Position numbers and translations under genes: made by a program. The notes below the pieces were generated by a model. That model ran no database searches. It was given only the letters and a program-made list of their open reading frames with translations, and was not told the origin of the DNA. A stretch of 64,000 bases of DNA from Salticus scenicus (Eukaryota; Arthropoda; Arachnida; Araneae; Salticidae): contig OZ005650.1 of NCBI GenBank assembly GCA_963930645.1, positions 63,120,718-63,184,717 of the forward strand, given 5' to 3'. Each line of letters begins with the position of its first letter. Position 1 is the first letter of the stretch. This document shows, piece after piece, positions 35,377 through 47,847 of the stretch.

Positions 35377-35972
35377 CAGGGTGTTTATAAAGTCCCGGAC
35401 CCATTTTGATGTTTAATAACTCATAAAATAATAAAGATAGATTAAAATTAATAACATAAATGGTTAGATAGACTCAAAAAGTTTCATGACCCTTGTCAAT
35501 GAACTTCCACGTGTTCCCCCTTCGTCGCACGGAGAATATCAAGTCGATAGTCAATTTCACGCCAGGTAGCGGCAAGCATGTCGGCATCCACAGAGGCTAT
35601 TGCGGTTGTAATTCTGACTTTTAGGTAATTATTCGACTGCCGCTCGAATAAAACATCACATACAAAAGTGCTACACAGAACAAACACATCAAAAGTAAAC
35701 ATAACATTGCAATAGTTGCCAAAAACAAAAGAGAGAAAAATGCAATTAATAAGCAGACGATATTTAGAAAAGTACAGATATTTAGACTGGAAAATGAAAT
35801 TATCTGAAATTATCCACACGCGCAGACGATATTTACAAAAGTAAAGCTATTCAAACCTGAAAAGAAAATATATGAGTTATTCCATCAATAAAAGCCATAA
35901 GTTTGTTTATATCCTCATTATTTTATGAGTTATTAAACATCAAAATGGGTCCGGGACTTTATAAACACCCTG
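35377..35972 (-). mobile_element. Internally deleted mariner-like transposon with TA duplication
   Basis: Long inverted ends start CAGGGTGTTTATAAAGTCCC and run about 55 bp ('catcaaaatgggtccggg' on the right), flanked by TA at 35375-35376 and 35973-35974. The sister duplication copy has the uninterrupted site with one TA near 39102. A transposase remnant lies inside (35496-35624, minus). At 596 bp it is too short for a full transposase, so it is non-autonomous. It inserted after the segmental duplication. Confidence 0.85.
35496..35624 (-). pseudogene. Transposase C-terminal remnant, mariner/IS630-like
   Basis: About 42 residues end in a stop. Key text is ATWREIDYRLDILRATKG, which matches the C-terminal tail seen in many arthropod Tc/mariner-type transposases (W.E.DYRLD.CRAT.GAHIE). 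The upstream frame (to 35819) is low-complexity, so the DDE catalytic core is absent. It survives only as part of the deletion derivative at 35377-35972. Confidence 0.65.
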
Positions 35973-36558
35973 TATTGTAAAAAGAAAAAACTTGAAATGA
36001 CATGACTTGACTTTTCGAACATTATGTAATTAATGGCTATTTATTATTTAAATGAATTTAAATAAGAAAATGGGGAGAGATAGGGCAGGGAGAAAAGAAA
36101 ACAGATTGCTATATCTATTAGCTACTTGTGTGAACTGCAGAACAAAAAAATAATCACCCATGGATTTTATGGATGACAATAAAATTAATTTTAAATGTTC
36201 AAGGTTTTTTGAGGGGTTGAATCGGAATGGTATGTATAAAGGGGTTATTTAGCGCACTTTTTACTGTAGTTTACGGTTTTATATGCAATCATAAAAAAAA
36301 TAATCAGTCAATATTACTGTTAGATTATCTGATCAATGATGAATTCTTAAGTAATATATTCATATTCATTGATTCATTATAAATAAAATTTAAAAACTTT
36401 GTAAGCCAGGAGTATAAATTATTATTCCGTATGTACTATGAAACTAAATTTGGAAAAGGTATTATTTGTTTCAGTTTTATATTCTGGAATAAAGTTTATT
36501 TGAATTGAATTATTTTTAAGATTAGAAATTTTACAAAATACGATTTTTTTTTTTTTAA

Positions 36559-37162
36559 GGAGGTCTGGGACACCAAATTTTTGTTTTTATTACTTATTGG
36601 TGAATTGCTGAAATTATTTTTTCTGAAACTGGAGCTTTTTTTACGATGAAGTTAAGCAAGAAAGAATCTTAAAAATTTTTTTTAATAAAATTTAAAAAAT
36701 TTAAATAAAATTTTAAAATTTTTTGATAAATTTAAAATTTGTTATATCTCATGAACTAATGGTTCAATTTACAAACTTTTTTCACTCTCGTATACAGAAA
36801 AGATTTATCTTCAATTTGTCTTCGGAATTTTTAATTAGGAGCAAAACGTTTTTGGTAATCCAAAAGTTTTGCATGAAATAAGTACTTTTTTCAAATTAAA
36901 ATTAATATTTTAAAAATTTATTATTATAATCAGAAATCCTGAAGACAAATTGCAGGTAAATCCTTTCTGTATATAAAGGTGAAAAAAAAATTAAAATTTT
37001 CATTTTTAAAATTTTATTTTAATTTTTTAAATTTTATTTAAAATTTTTTAAAGATTCTTTCTTGCTCAACTTCATCGTCAAAAAAGCTTCAATTTCAGAA
37101 AAAATAATGACAGCAATTCATCACTAAATAATAAAAACACAAATTTGGTGTCCCGGACCCCC
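36559..37162. mobile_element. TTAA-flanked palindromic MITE, about 604 bp
   Basis: The ends are GGAGGTCTGGGACACC and GGTGTCCCGGACCCCC, each bordered by TTAA (36555-36558, 37163-37166). The inversion extends far inward ('gaagttaagcaagaaagaat' against 'attctttcttgctcaactt'). Copy 1 of the duplication lacks it at the matching place near 33812. TTAA duplication is the hallmark of piggyBac-type elements. Its ends resemble those of the MITE at 51335-51783 (TTAAGGGG). It is non-coding. Confidence 0.75.
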
Positions 37163-37594
37163 TTAAATAAATCTTGTTCCGTAGAACATCGAAAAATTAC
37201 ACTATCATAAATTTTTTTAAATAATTTGCTGACAATTCTATATTTGTTTATAAAATATTTGTTCCATGTAAAGAATTCTTATTATATTTTTTATCACTGA
37301 AGAGGTAGCGAAAATGTGAGAGAAAGCTAGAAACTTCTTCTCTAGATTTCAAATTACTAACAGCATCGGATAAAATTTGTCTGTTTCAAAAATGACTCAT
37401 ATGTGAAAACTTAGCATTAAAGAAAGGAAAAAAAAAATAGATGAGCAATTTTTGTTAAATTTTACTTTTATTTTAAAATATTGATCAGTTTGTACTATGA
37501 GAGTTAAATTTGGCAAAGATATTTGCTATTTTCAATTTTATATTCTGGCATTGAATTAAAAATATTTGCATTGATTTATGATTATTATCATGTA

Positions 37595-37948
37595 CACTGT
37601 TAAAAATTTCAACCGAAAACTCTGTGCAATCTATTATCTTAAGTCTTACGTAAAATTACAAAGAAAAATAAACGGAGATGTTAAAAAACTTATTTTATGT
37701 ATTCACTTTAGTAACTAATATTAATTTAATTAATTATTAGTGAGAATATATTTTGGACTTGGAATGCTTTTTCTAAAGTAGAAACAGTCATTTTTAATTT
37801 TAATTACAAAATTAAATAACGAAATTTCGTAAAAATACAGAATAAAGATTAAGAATCTCGATAATTCACTTTAAACTGAAAATTACTGTAAATTTACAGA
37901 GATTCTGGATAAATATTTACATTAAATTTACAGAAATGTTTAACAGTG
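37595..37948. mobile_element. CACTGTTAAA-ended MITE, 354 bp, TA duplication
   Basis: It starts CACTGTTAAAAATTT, ends AAATGTTTAACAGTG, with TA on both sides (37593-37594, 37949-37950). Copy 1 of the segmental duplication has the empty site ('cattatgtattttaatttta' near 34246-34265). There is no coding frame. The superfamily is uncertain, perhaps Tc1/mariner from the TA. Confidence 0.8.
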
Positions 37949-39277
37949 TATTTTTATTTTAACTGTTGTGTTATTAAATTTTTTGCAGTTAATTTTTTTT
38001 TTTTTTATATTGGAATTTTTACGGAAAAATAAAAATTTATAATAATAATAATTATAACAATATATCTTGTTCAGTATAACATGGAAAAAGTACATTGTCA
38101 GTATTATATATTTATTTAATATTGCTTAAAAATATTTATATAACTACATTCATAAGTACTATATAATTTTTTTTTTTTTTTTAATTTTTATAATGTATTA
38201 AAGCTTCCATACTTTTATTGTATTTTCAATGCTAGAAATTCTTAATATATTTCTAAAGCATTTATCACGCAATATGTTAAAACAAAAGTGACTGAAAGCC
38301 GAAAACTTATTTTGTCGATTTCAAATTTCAGACAGAATTAGTTAAATTTTCTCTGTTTAAAAAATGTTCATATGCAAACTTAGAACTGAAGGATAGAAGT
38401 ATAGAAGAAAGATAGGTAATTACAAAGTTCGGTTAAAGTTTATTTTTTTAAAAATCTTTAAGTTAATTTCTGAATTTTCGTTAGCATGCTCGCATTGTAA
38501 ACGTTAGTATTGTTTTTTAACGATTGTGGGAGAATTTATTCAGGAGAATATTTCAGATGAACAAGTGTGTAGGTTTAATTATTGAAACAGACGAAAAATA
38601 TTACACATAGATATTTAAAAAGCTTTTTTTTTTTTTCTTTAATTTACAAATCTTTTATATGGTGGTCTAATATAAAGAGATTTCGAAATAAACGAGTTTA
38701 ATTCCTCTTTAACATTGCATTTTATGAAATGAATAACTGAAAACTACATTAATAAAAATTAATGAAAAATTAGCAAAGATTTTAAAATATTTCTGGAAAA
38801 TTTCTGGAATAAATGTTTGAAGCTAATGTTAAGTTCGAAATTATTAAAATTTAAGTCAATCCAGATAATATGCTTTATCGTAGAATTTTGTATAAGAACA
38901 ATAGATATTGTATATAATATATTTTGTCTAATGACAGATTATTTCAGCTGAAAAATGAATAATATATATTTTATAAATTCATAAATTACAAAATGCATCT
39001 TTTTTTTTTTTTTTTTTTTTTAATTCTATGACTGCTTTAGCAAGTGACACAATATTTAGTATATAGTGAAAGTACCCTTAAACTTACCTCTATTTTAAAT
39101 ACTATAAAAAGAAAAAAAACTTGAAATGACATGAGTTGACTTTTCGAACATTATGTAATTAATGGCTGTTTAAAGGAATTTGAATTAGAAAATGGGGAGT
39201 GATAGGAAAGGGAGAAAAGAAAACAGATTGCTATATAACTATTAGCTACCTGTGTAAACTGCAGAACTAAAATATAA

Positions 39278-40682
39278 TCTTTCATAGTGTATATGCAATA
39301 GAAGTATTGCATCTATATTGCTTTGTATTTCGAAACATTTAGCATCATAAAAACACACTTTCAGTACAAAATACCATATTTAGTTCAAATAGAAGCAGTA
39401 CATTTTTTTACGATGCCATTTGGTATACATGCTAAAAAAGAAAGAGTTAGCTAGAAATGGATTGTATGTCTGTTTGTCTTTATATAGTTTCGTATTTAAC
39501 CGGCTGGTTACGTTTATCAAAATTTATCTAATGATATTTCAAATGAAATGAGACTCAAAATATATTATCTACCAATAACTATTTGGACAATTTCGAATTT
39601 ATATGTTTTGTCGTTATCTTGAAACTTGGGCGTATGAAGGACATGTTATGCCTTATATATTCCAGCAAAAGTTTTGTATAGAAGAGGAAAAGGAGACCAG
39701 TAAAAAACTAAATAAAATTTAAAATGTTATGGATCATTTTGTAAAAAGTAATGCGTGAAATGCATTTTGCCTGTAGCATGTTATTATCAGGATGATTCAA
39801 ATTATATGTATAAGTTTTTATAAAACTACTACTTATATTCATGGAGATATAAGGGTTTCTTTAAAAATTGCAAAAAATATTGCCACTTTTTTATTATAAC
39901 ACGTAGGGTGTTAGACCCAGTTCAAAGCCGTTTTTAGAAAACTTGACACACTATATTAGATATAGCATACTGTAATCAGAATGCAAAAATATTAAATATT
40001 TTACAAAATGTGAAAATTTTTACTAAATAATTTTTAACGACGAACGCGCAAGCTTTTAAATTTTGATTCAAAAGACTAGGTTTACAGTTATCTATAGTTA
40101 GGAGACAATAGAATTTACAGAAAAAGAATATCATAACCAATGTCCGAATAAAGAAACATAATTCGAAATCTTCGGCGTCCATACTTTCTTAATTATAGAA
40201 ATAGATTTCGTAAAGCTAAAGTAAAATCATGCTTATGTGTCAGAAGATTCTAAGAGATCCTAAGATTTAAAATACCATATGTAACATAATAGTCAACAAT
40301 GTAGGTTTAGAGATTAACAGAAAATAAATAGACTTTTAGTGCAATTTGATATTTATGTCTATATAAATGAAAATGACAGACTAAATAAAATAATTTCATG
40401 TCTTTAAACTAGTTTTAGATTATATTTTATAATTAGAATGTATATGAATTAAAATCAGGTAGCTATCAAAAATTTTCGCTGTAAAACATTTTCATTTTAA
40501 TATTTTGAATAAAACAAAAGTCTTCATTATTTTTAAGTGTACTTCCTATTTAAAAAAATATTTCTGCATTCTGAATTTCTTAAATTAATATTCATTCTTC
40601 CAAAACCAGCATTAGTCAATAACTCGAGCTGCAGACTGAAAATTGAAGTAGGTAAAATAATCAAAATACTTAATTTATTTTT
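39278..40682. other. AT-rich sequence with a possible further hairpin-end relic
   Basis: Near 39293 there is a hairpin 'atgcaatagaagtattgcat', followed by 'gtatgtctgtttgtctt' at about 39464. This is the same order as in types A-D but with different sequence. The right end is not identified. Open frames at 39976-40182 and 40537-40731 have no recognisable domain. Confidence 0.3.
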
Positions 40683-41412
40683 ACTTTCTGTTACCCATAA
40701 AAAGCTGAAAAAAACATTGTTTTTTGGTTAACTTTCCGAAATTCAGATTTTTCCTATTTACACGTTTTGAGGTCCCCTGAATCTAAAAAACGGGTGTTTA
40801 GTGGTTTGTATACGTGACTGTATGATTGTTATTAGCATAACTTAAAAAAACATATTACCAGGAAGTCCATTCTAAAGTCCATATGGAAACGATACTTAAA
40901 AACTTTTGTTAAAATCAAACGAATAGTTCGTGTACAGGGGCATCCAAGAGAATTCATTTACATCTAGGGGCAATATTTGTGGTAGGTACATTTTACATTT
41001 TTAGGCAGAGCTAAAAGGAAAGAAATCGAGATTAATTTTTTTCTGTTCATAAAAGCATGTTTCCGTTTAGAATGTAGTATAAAAATCATTCACCATTTGT
41101 TTACAGGGTCCCACAAAAGAATTCGGATGTGTTAAGGCTATACTTGGAAATTGGTTGAAGTGAATTTCAAATTGTGTTATGTATTTTTCATACTGTGTTA
41201 AATTTAATTTAAGTATGAGATGTGCATGGAATTTATGGGCAATATATAAGGCTCCCCAAAATTAAGCAAAAACAGTCTTTTCTATCGAATGTCATTAAAG
41301 GAAATGCTTTACTAAATTTTACGAACTTTGGGAAAACTTCTTAGAAATGATAATTTCTTTCTTATACCCTCATAACAGACAAAATATTGTATGGAAATCT
41401 AATTTTCAATGG

Positions 41413-41443
<31 letters not shown>

Positions 41444-42258
41444 TTTTTTTTTGCGATAATTACGCATTTTGAAGTTTATTGAATTCGAAAATCAAGTATT
41501 TAGCGGTTCATATGTGTGTATATCTTTTTTGAGCATAACTAAAAAACAAATAATTGCAGGAAATTCAAGTTTGGTATTTTGAATCTTCAATGAAAGTGCC
41601 TCAAGAAATCTTGAACAATATTGGTGAGCTTCAAGGGGTGGTGTGGGTGAAAGTTCTTTGAACAATTTTGTAAACTTTAAATTTAATAATGATCTTATTA
41701 TTATTATTATCATTATTATTATTAATGTAGATACTAAATTCAAAAGGGGTGTGAGGAAAACGGTAGCCCCCTCACATAAATATATATGCCAAATAAAACT
41801 GTTTTTAATATTATTTTAAACTGTTTTTAAAGTATATATTCTATACAGTACTCCCAGGGATTGATTCAGGCAAACCTTCACAAAATTCCACATGATAAAA
41901 GGTATCCTTTCACAAGTTTCGAACCCATAAAAATGAGCCTCTTCAAAAAATTAAAATTTACAAAATGAGCCCTTTTACAAAATTTAAATTTATAAAAACG
42001 ATCCCTTCGCAAGATTTTGTTTTAAAAATATGATCTTTTACAAAATTTTTCCTTGTTTTAAGTATTATTTTTAATTAATATCTATATTTGGTTTAATGAA
42101 ACCCTAAAATATGTTATTTTACACACACACGTACAAAAAAAGAAAAAACTAAACCTTAGATCAACCCGTGACTTCTTATTTTACACCTTTATCTCTAATC
42201 TGTTTTTATAATATTCAAATGCTAGGTAAGAGAAAGTTGTGTGAGTGCCTCACTAGAT
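40683..42258 (+). mobile_element. Hairpin-end element type A, long copy (about 1.6 kb)
   Basis: The left end ACTTTCTGTTACCCATAA is at 40683, then 'acacgttttgaggtcccctga' and 'cgtgtacaggggcatcc'. The right arm GGTAAGAGAAAGT is at 42225-42237, followed by TGTGTGAGTGCCTCAC and TAGAT. The middle repeats the opening phrase a second time near 41456-41560, so the element contains a partial internal duplication. It holds a (TTTA)n tract near 41417-41444 and a G-run block near 41630 and 41740. There is no reading frame. Confidence 0.6.
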
Positions 42259-42973
42259 TATTTTTAAATATAAAGCACACATTTATAAAGATAGAAAAAA
42301 GTTCTTGATTAAGAAATCAAAGATACTAAAACTATTACTGGACTTTTATTTTTTGCATAACAACGGCAATTTAACTTACTAAAAGTTACCTTATGAATAC
42401 GTATTTCACAAGTTGAATTTTTTGCCTCATAATTACATTAATGACTACTATATATGTACAGACATAAGCAGAAAACAGAAGCATTCTATTTTTTTTTTTT
42501 TAGTGATAAAACTTCTTTTAAATTTTAGAAAACTTAAAAAAAAAAAAAAAAAAAAAAAGAATAAGAAAAAAGAAACAGTTATCATATATAGTAAAATGAC
42601 CAGTAAGACTATTTAGTGGAAATTTCTTAAAATTTTATCTTATTTTCTAATGTAATTATGGACAACATTTCTTGAAATTTACTAACCAATATAGGCGGAT
42701 TAATAACTGAGAAAAATAATTTCTTTATTCTCTTTCCTACAATTTATGTTATTAACAATAGTAGATTAGAAATGAGATTTTGCTAGTAATTGACCACTTA
42801 CCAGGAAATGACCTAATCATATTACTAATTGACTACTTCAATTTTTCAGTTTAAAAACTGCTTAATTAAAAAAAAAAAAAAAAAAGAAAAAAATGGTAAA
42901 ATATATTTAAATTATATTTCAATGTAAATATATGTAAAACATATTAATGGATTCTTAATTAATACAAATCAAC
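42259..42973. other. AT-rich spacer, no gene seen
   Basis: It contains poly-A runs near 42537-42559 and 42868-42886, with no recognisable coding or repeat features. Confidence 0.5.
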
Positions 42974-43147
42974 TTACTTATCCACACCACCCCTGCAGCA
43001 AACTTCTTCGATGACTTTGTCCAAAAAGGACTCCATCTCTTCCCTAAACCACGCTTAAACTATCGAATCAAAACACTCTATCAAAGTAGAACGCCCTTCA
43101 CAAGCTCAGAGAAACGCTGTCAAAACATAATTGAGATGCTCATACAT
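42974..43147 (-). pseudogene. Decayed coding fragment ending in a stop, family unknown
   Basis: One minus-strand frame reads as protein-like sequence across about 58 codons with two internal stops. Residues include GRSTLIECFDSIV, a stop, then WFREEMESFLDKVIEEVCC, ending GGVDK and TAA (42974-42976). Composition and helix-like periodicity differ from the AT-rich surroundings, so it looks like the C-terminal end of a degraded gene, perhaps a transposase or a retrocopy. I do not recognise the family. The plus strand is also open here, which is probably a mirror effect. Confidence 0.4.
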
Positions 43148-43176
43148 TTAGTAATTAACTGCATTAGTCTATTACT

Positions 43177-43207
<31 letters not shown>

Positions 43208-45208
43208 GGAGGAAATTCAGTAGATGACAATTTCTAGCACTGGTAGTATAAAAGCTTAACTCCAATAAAAAATAGTTAGTTTATTAAATATATATATGAA
43301 ATAAATATAAATGGCCTATATATCTCAATAAATAAACATTATGAATCAAATTGAGCTTGATACTTTAAAATTAAATTAAATATCTCATAGCACCTAGCTA
43401 ATACTAACTGCTACTTACTTTAAGCTTTGCGTATCATTCTGTAATTGTTACATGTTAAAATAGAGTCAAAGCATCAGTAGCTATTGGAAAATGTAATAGA
43501 ACATTTTATCAAACGTTAATTATGCATCCTACCAGTCAGATTAAGAAAGTTCCCTCATTTATTCTTATTTTTCAGATTGTTGCATTTATGTTGTCAATTA
43601 CTGGCCTGTGGTCAGTTACTGGCAGATCACCCTATTTTAGTTAATATTTTCGTATGTCATTTTCGTATGTCATTTTTATTGTGCTACTTTTTCTTTACAT
43701 AAATATTCTTTATGCCATTTTTAATTTTTCCTGTACAAAGAAAATATAAAGTTCAATTTATCTGTATTTCTTACATACGGTAACAAGCTAATTTATTTTT
43801 TCCCCTTTTTAAAAGTGCATGATAACATTAAAATGCATTTTAGTTTATAATTAATTATAAAAAGTCAGAAATGAAGAGAATGCATAAAAATAAGAATAAA
43901 TGAAGTTTGAAGTGAATTTTTATGTAATAATAAAGGATATTTCAATAAGTCAGTATATGAAACTTTTAAAACTTGAATGATCTTTAGGGAATAAAAGAAA
44001 AATCCTCAAATTTACGTTAAAATTTAATTGAATTAATCAAATGAATTGCAGAGGTTTACACGTGACCAAATGTTTAACATGGAAGTTCAATACTGCAATG
44101 CTGTTTCTTTTCATCTTGATTCGAAACTCAAGTGATACTTGTTTTTCTCTACGTTAAAAATGATGCCTTTTTTTTTTAAATCTAAAAAAAATTAAGAACA
44201 GAAAATACTTTCGCTTACATATCTTTAGTGTTTAGTCTTGTGAAATTTGTAACTTTCTTAATTAAAAGTTATATGTATACTTAATAATTTTTTTTCAATC
44301 CAAAAATTTCATAAGACTTTTTTCTTTTCTCCTAGAAAAAATGAATTATATTTTTAAACAAACTAACAATAATAATATTTTCTTTTTATATATAGAAAAA
44401 AATAAACAATTAAACAACTAAATAAACAAAATTTGCATTTTAAATGGCTTGATATGAAGTAAAACTGAGAATCAAATGCACGCAGTTTACATTTTTTTTT
44501 TTTCAGTCACATATTTTTAAAATTATTATTTAATAATAATTGTTGAAATTCATTTTTTAGCATACCCTTTTCTCTAATTCATACAGTTAAAAACTAAATG
44601 TATGTTAATGAAGCTTTGGATTTGCACCAAAATTTTGTCTTTAAAATATTTCAGTTAAAAAAAATTCATCGATCACTTTTTGCAGTTAAAAAAAAAAAAA
44701 AAAAAGCATATAATAAAAGAAACGACGTAACCATAGGGGATTATAAAAACAATTTGGACATTTATTAAAAACTTTTTCATCCTGTGTTGGCAATTTTATT
44801 TGTTAATTTGCCATTTTCTTATATAAAGAGATACCTAGCGGACATTTTAAAAGTTTTTTTTTTAAATGATTAGTATTATTCCTTGAACGCATCTTATAAA
44901 TCGTTCACAAACCAAATTTGGTCTCATTTCTTCCTCCTGTTTCGGCTTAAAAATGCTGTTTATAGCAGAAATTTAATTATAACCACATATTGTAAAATAC
45001 GCTGAAGCTAAAAAGCTAACCGAAGCGGTAGTAAATAGCGCCACTAGGGGCAACAAATGGGAACTAAGAACTTCTGAATGTTGTGTTTGTATGTATGTCT
45101 ATGCAAACAAACATCTTTGATCGGAACACTAACGTTTTTGGATTTCACGAGTAGTAATAGTTTGGTAAATAAAGTAGTTCTTTAATTTTTTTTTTTTAGA
45201 AAATTTAT

Positions 45209-45239
<31 letters not shown>

Positions 45240-46136
45240 TATATTGATCAAAGCATATTTAAAAAAATTCAGCGATATTTTTTCTTAAGAAAGAAATTTT
45301 TTTTCATAATGTCTAACAATATATTGCCAGGAACATTCTTGTTTAAATTCAAGCTGTCGTACTTCTCTTTTTCTAGTATCATTAAACATTTGCCATTTAT
45401 TGATTTAAATTATAATAAATATATAAATATATAAATAAATAAATAAAAATAATGGATGTATATTTTCTAAATGTACATGTTTAATATTTAGCATTTACTT
45501 TTTAAAATAAATATCGTTTGATGTGCAAATTTGTAAACAGTGGGAAAGTTCAAGTAATGCCTAAAGAAAAGATAGATGCAATAAAATAAAGATGATCAAT
45601 TGTGAAATCCGGTAAGCTCGAAAAGCTTACAGTCATTGCCGAAGGGACACTGTAGTCTCATTTTGGTTAACATGTAGTTTATGGAAAGTGTCCTTTCGCT
45701 CTGTGTGAGTAATGTGTGATTATAACCATTTTGTAGATGATGTAAAACGATTTAAAATAAAAACTATTACGATTACTTGCACTTGAACTGAAAGTTTTTC
45801 AAACGAGATACGAGAAAGATCGAACTCATGGCTAGAAAATCTATAAATAATGATCCGTTTCCTGCACATTTCGGTTATGTACATGTTATAATATAATAAT
45901 CTGCATAATCTAATAACATATAGGAACTTTTATGACACCTTGTTGCGAGAACATAATCGCATTCTTCGTAAATGAGAAAAATTTCATATCCTTAAAACAA
46001 AGTACAATTATCCTTTTATTTATTATTTTTTTACTAAAAGAATTAACTCTTTTCATTCTACATATTTTAATCTCTAATTTATTTAAAAGTAATATGACCG
46101 TATAAACAATCGCACACTGAAATTAAGAGATGTATA
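43148..46136. other. AT-rich filler, no gene seen
   Basis: It contains poly-A and a G9 run at 43171-43209, poly-A near 44689-44705, (TA)n near 45217-45243 and a palindrome 'taagctcgaaaagctta' near 45613. Short open frames (45210-45434) are simple-sequence products. Confidence 0.5.
45037..45054. promoter_or_regulatory. CTCF-like sequence AGCGCCACTAGGGGCAAC
   Basis: CCACTAGGGG followed by C resembles the bilaterian CTCF consensus CCA.YAGRGGGC with one base missing. It sits outside type B elements. Confidence 0.3.
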
Positions 46137-46881
46137 CCGTAATTTAGAGTATATAAGCCGCAGCTTATTAAAATGTTGTGAAAAAAAAAAAAAAAAAAAA
46201 AAAAACTCTTAGATAAACCGCACCGTAAGGTAAGCCGTGGCTTATGCAAGCATTGTTACGATGATGTGACAGATAAATAAGGAAAAAAGATATCAGTCTT
46301 CTGACATCTACGCAGGTTAATAGAAATAATAAATTATTAATTATAAATGAAAATAATAAATTATTTAAAAAATAATTCGGTATAAAGAAAATAAAATCAA
46401 ACAATACCAGTGTGCAGATGTAATGCAACAAATATGAGAAACACGGGAACAAGATGGGGGAATCCGGGCATATATACAAAGTCATAAAAATACTTAATTA
46501 TAAATAAAAATAATTAATTAATTTAAAAGGCACTGTATAAAAAAAATAATAATAAAATAAAATAAAACCAAAATTAAAGCCAGTATACAAATACGATGCA
46601 AAAAATCAAAAACAAGGGGGCGAACTCCAGACGTATATGCAAATTAATCAAAATAAGAGATTATTAGTTAATAAGTAAGTGATTATAAGCGTGAATCAGT
46701 GCTCGATAAACTCGAATACTAAACTTCCGTTTTCGGGGAAGATCGACTGTTCCAAGAAGTATGCACGACGGAATTTGGCATTATCATTAGATAGCCCGCA
46801 CTGATAGATAAGCCGCAGTGTCCACAAAAATCATTGTTTTTTTTTAAAGATAGCCCGCGGTTTATCTTCACTAAATTACGG
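46137..46881. mobile_element. 745-bp DNA transposon relic with TA duplication
   Basis: The inverted ends are CCGTAATTTAGAGTATATAA and its near complement (46862-46881), with TA on both sides (46135-46136, 46882-46883). Both ends are followed by repeated 'aagccgc' phrases (46158, 46816). The subterminal area contains poly-A. A TA duplication fits Tc1/mariner or a related superfamily. No complete transposase is visible; the ORFs at 46168-46485 and 46719-46916 are not recognisable. Confidence 0.65.
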
Positions 46882-46883
46882 TA

Positions 46884-47847
46884 AGTATAATAGTAAGTGT
46901 AATATACTAAATACACCTAGAATTCATATTTACAATTTTCTGCTAATTTATATATGTATGTAGGCATTCAGTAGTCTCAGGAAGAGGGTAAACTTGGAAA
47001 AGAATCCATCTTTATGTTACGAAAATAAATCCACCGTTTATATACAAATTTCTGTCGCACCAAGAATTTTAAGTTCGAACTGGAAACGCACGAATGTGAT
47101 AGGAGAAAGGAATATATTAAGAGGGAGAGATAAAATGGCGTTGCGAAATGCGCTGCGAATGTTATTCATTTATTATGACTAATATATGGAAATTAATTCG
47201 GAACTGAACCAACCATACGGACAGTAGCCAATATATGCACGATGGCTTTTTGCCCACTGAACCCCCTATTGTTAAAGATACAATGATGTGGTACAATCAG
47301 TTATGATTTTGATCAGTCTTCCAACAACAGAAATTTGAGGTCTTTGCCAAAGACTTATGTCATTCAAAAAAGTTGGCCGATGCATATAATTTACAAACAG
47401 TGCCAAATAATCAACATGGAAAAAAAATGTTATTTTATCGAGGGTAAATACATAACGAAATACTGGGGGGCTCAATGTGTTTAAAAAAATGACATCTATT
47501 CCAAGTACTTGTAGATTGATGTTTTTTGTGCAACTGGACATCAATGAAATTGTTGCCATGTGATGCATATAATGGAATACTTGGCTGCATTGCATTTACA
47601 TATTAGTTATTTAACTGATTCGATCTTTTACTAAGCCTTAAGCGTTATTTCATGCGTGGCAGATAATATAACCATAATATTTAATGACTGCTCGTGTTGT
47701 TTTATTTACTTCATTTCATAAAGATACTCTATTTAATATATTATTTACTGACCTAGATATTGATTAATTATTTATATATTTCCCCTCCTTAAACTTAAAA
47801 ATACTTAATGTTTAAATAATAATAATAATAATAATAATAAACCCTGT
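46884..47847. other. Less AT-biased segment with scraps of open frame
   Basis: One plus frame at about 47223-47308 reads QYMHDGFLPTEPPIVKDTMM, then a stop, and continues open for some 60 codons with no family match. A 62-codon frame (46994) and an antisense 107-codon frame (47272-47595) overlap. This could be a decayed transposon gene, but nothing diagnostic is seen. Confidence 0.25.

Larger units (their letters stand above)
33420..36156 (+). repeat. Segmental tandem duplication, copy 1
   Basis: It starts at 'ttttttggatgacagcaaa' and ends at 'actgcagaacaaaaaaat'. It aligns through nearly its full length with 36171-39277; for example 'gtgagagaaagctggaaact', 'gtttgtactatgaaagtt' and 'cagattgctatat' recur in order. 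The copies are roughly nine-tenths identical by eye. Within each copy an older internal duplication is visible: 'aaacttggcaaagata' near 33690 and 'aaatttggcaaagatt' near 34167. A 596-bp transposon is inserted at 35377 in this copy only. No coding frame is seen. Confidence 0.85.
36171..39277 (+). repeat. Segmental tandem duplication, copy 2
   Basis: It starts at 'attttatggatgacaataaa' and ends at 'actgcagaactaaaatat', directly after copy 1. It is longer because of two insertions absent from copy 1 (36559-37162 and 37595-37948). Apart from these and poly-T length changes, it is collinear with copy 1. No gene is visible in either copy. Confidence 0.85.

Noticed and set aside
47223..47600. Plus-strand sequence reading QYMHDGFLPTEPP and an overlapping antisense 107-codon frame
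   Set aside because: Stops interrupt the plus frame and neither frame resembles a known family; kept only as a note in the region entry.
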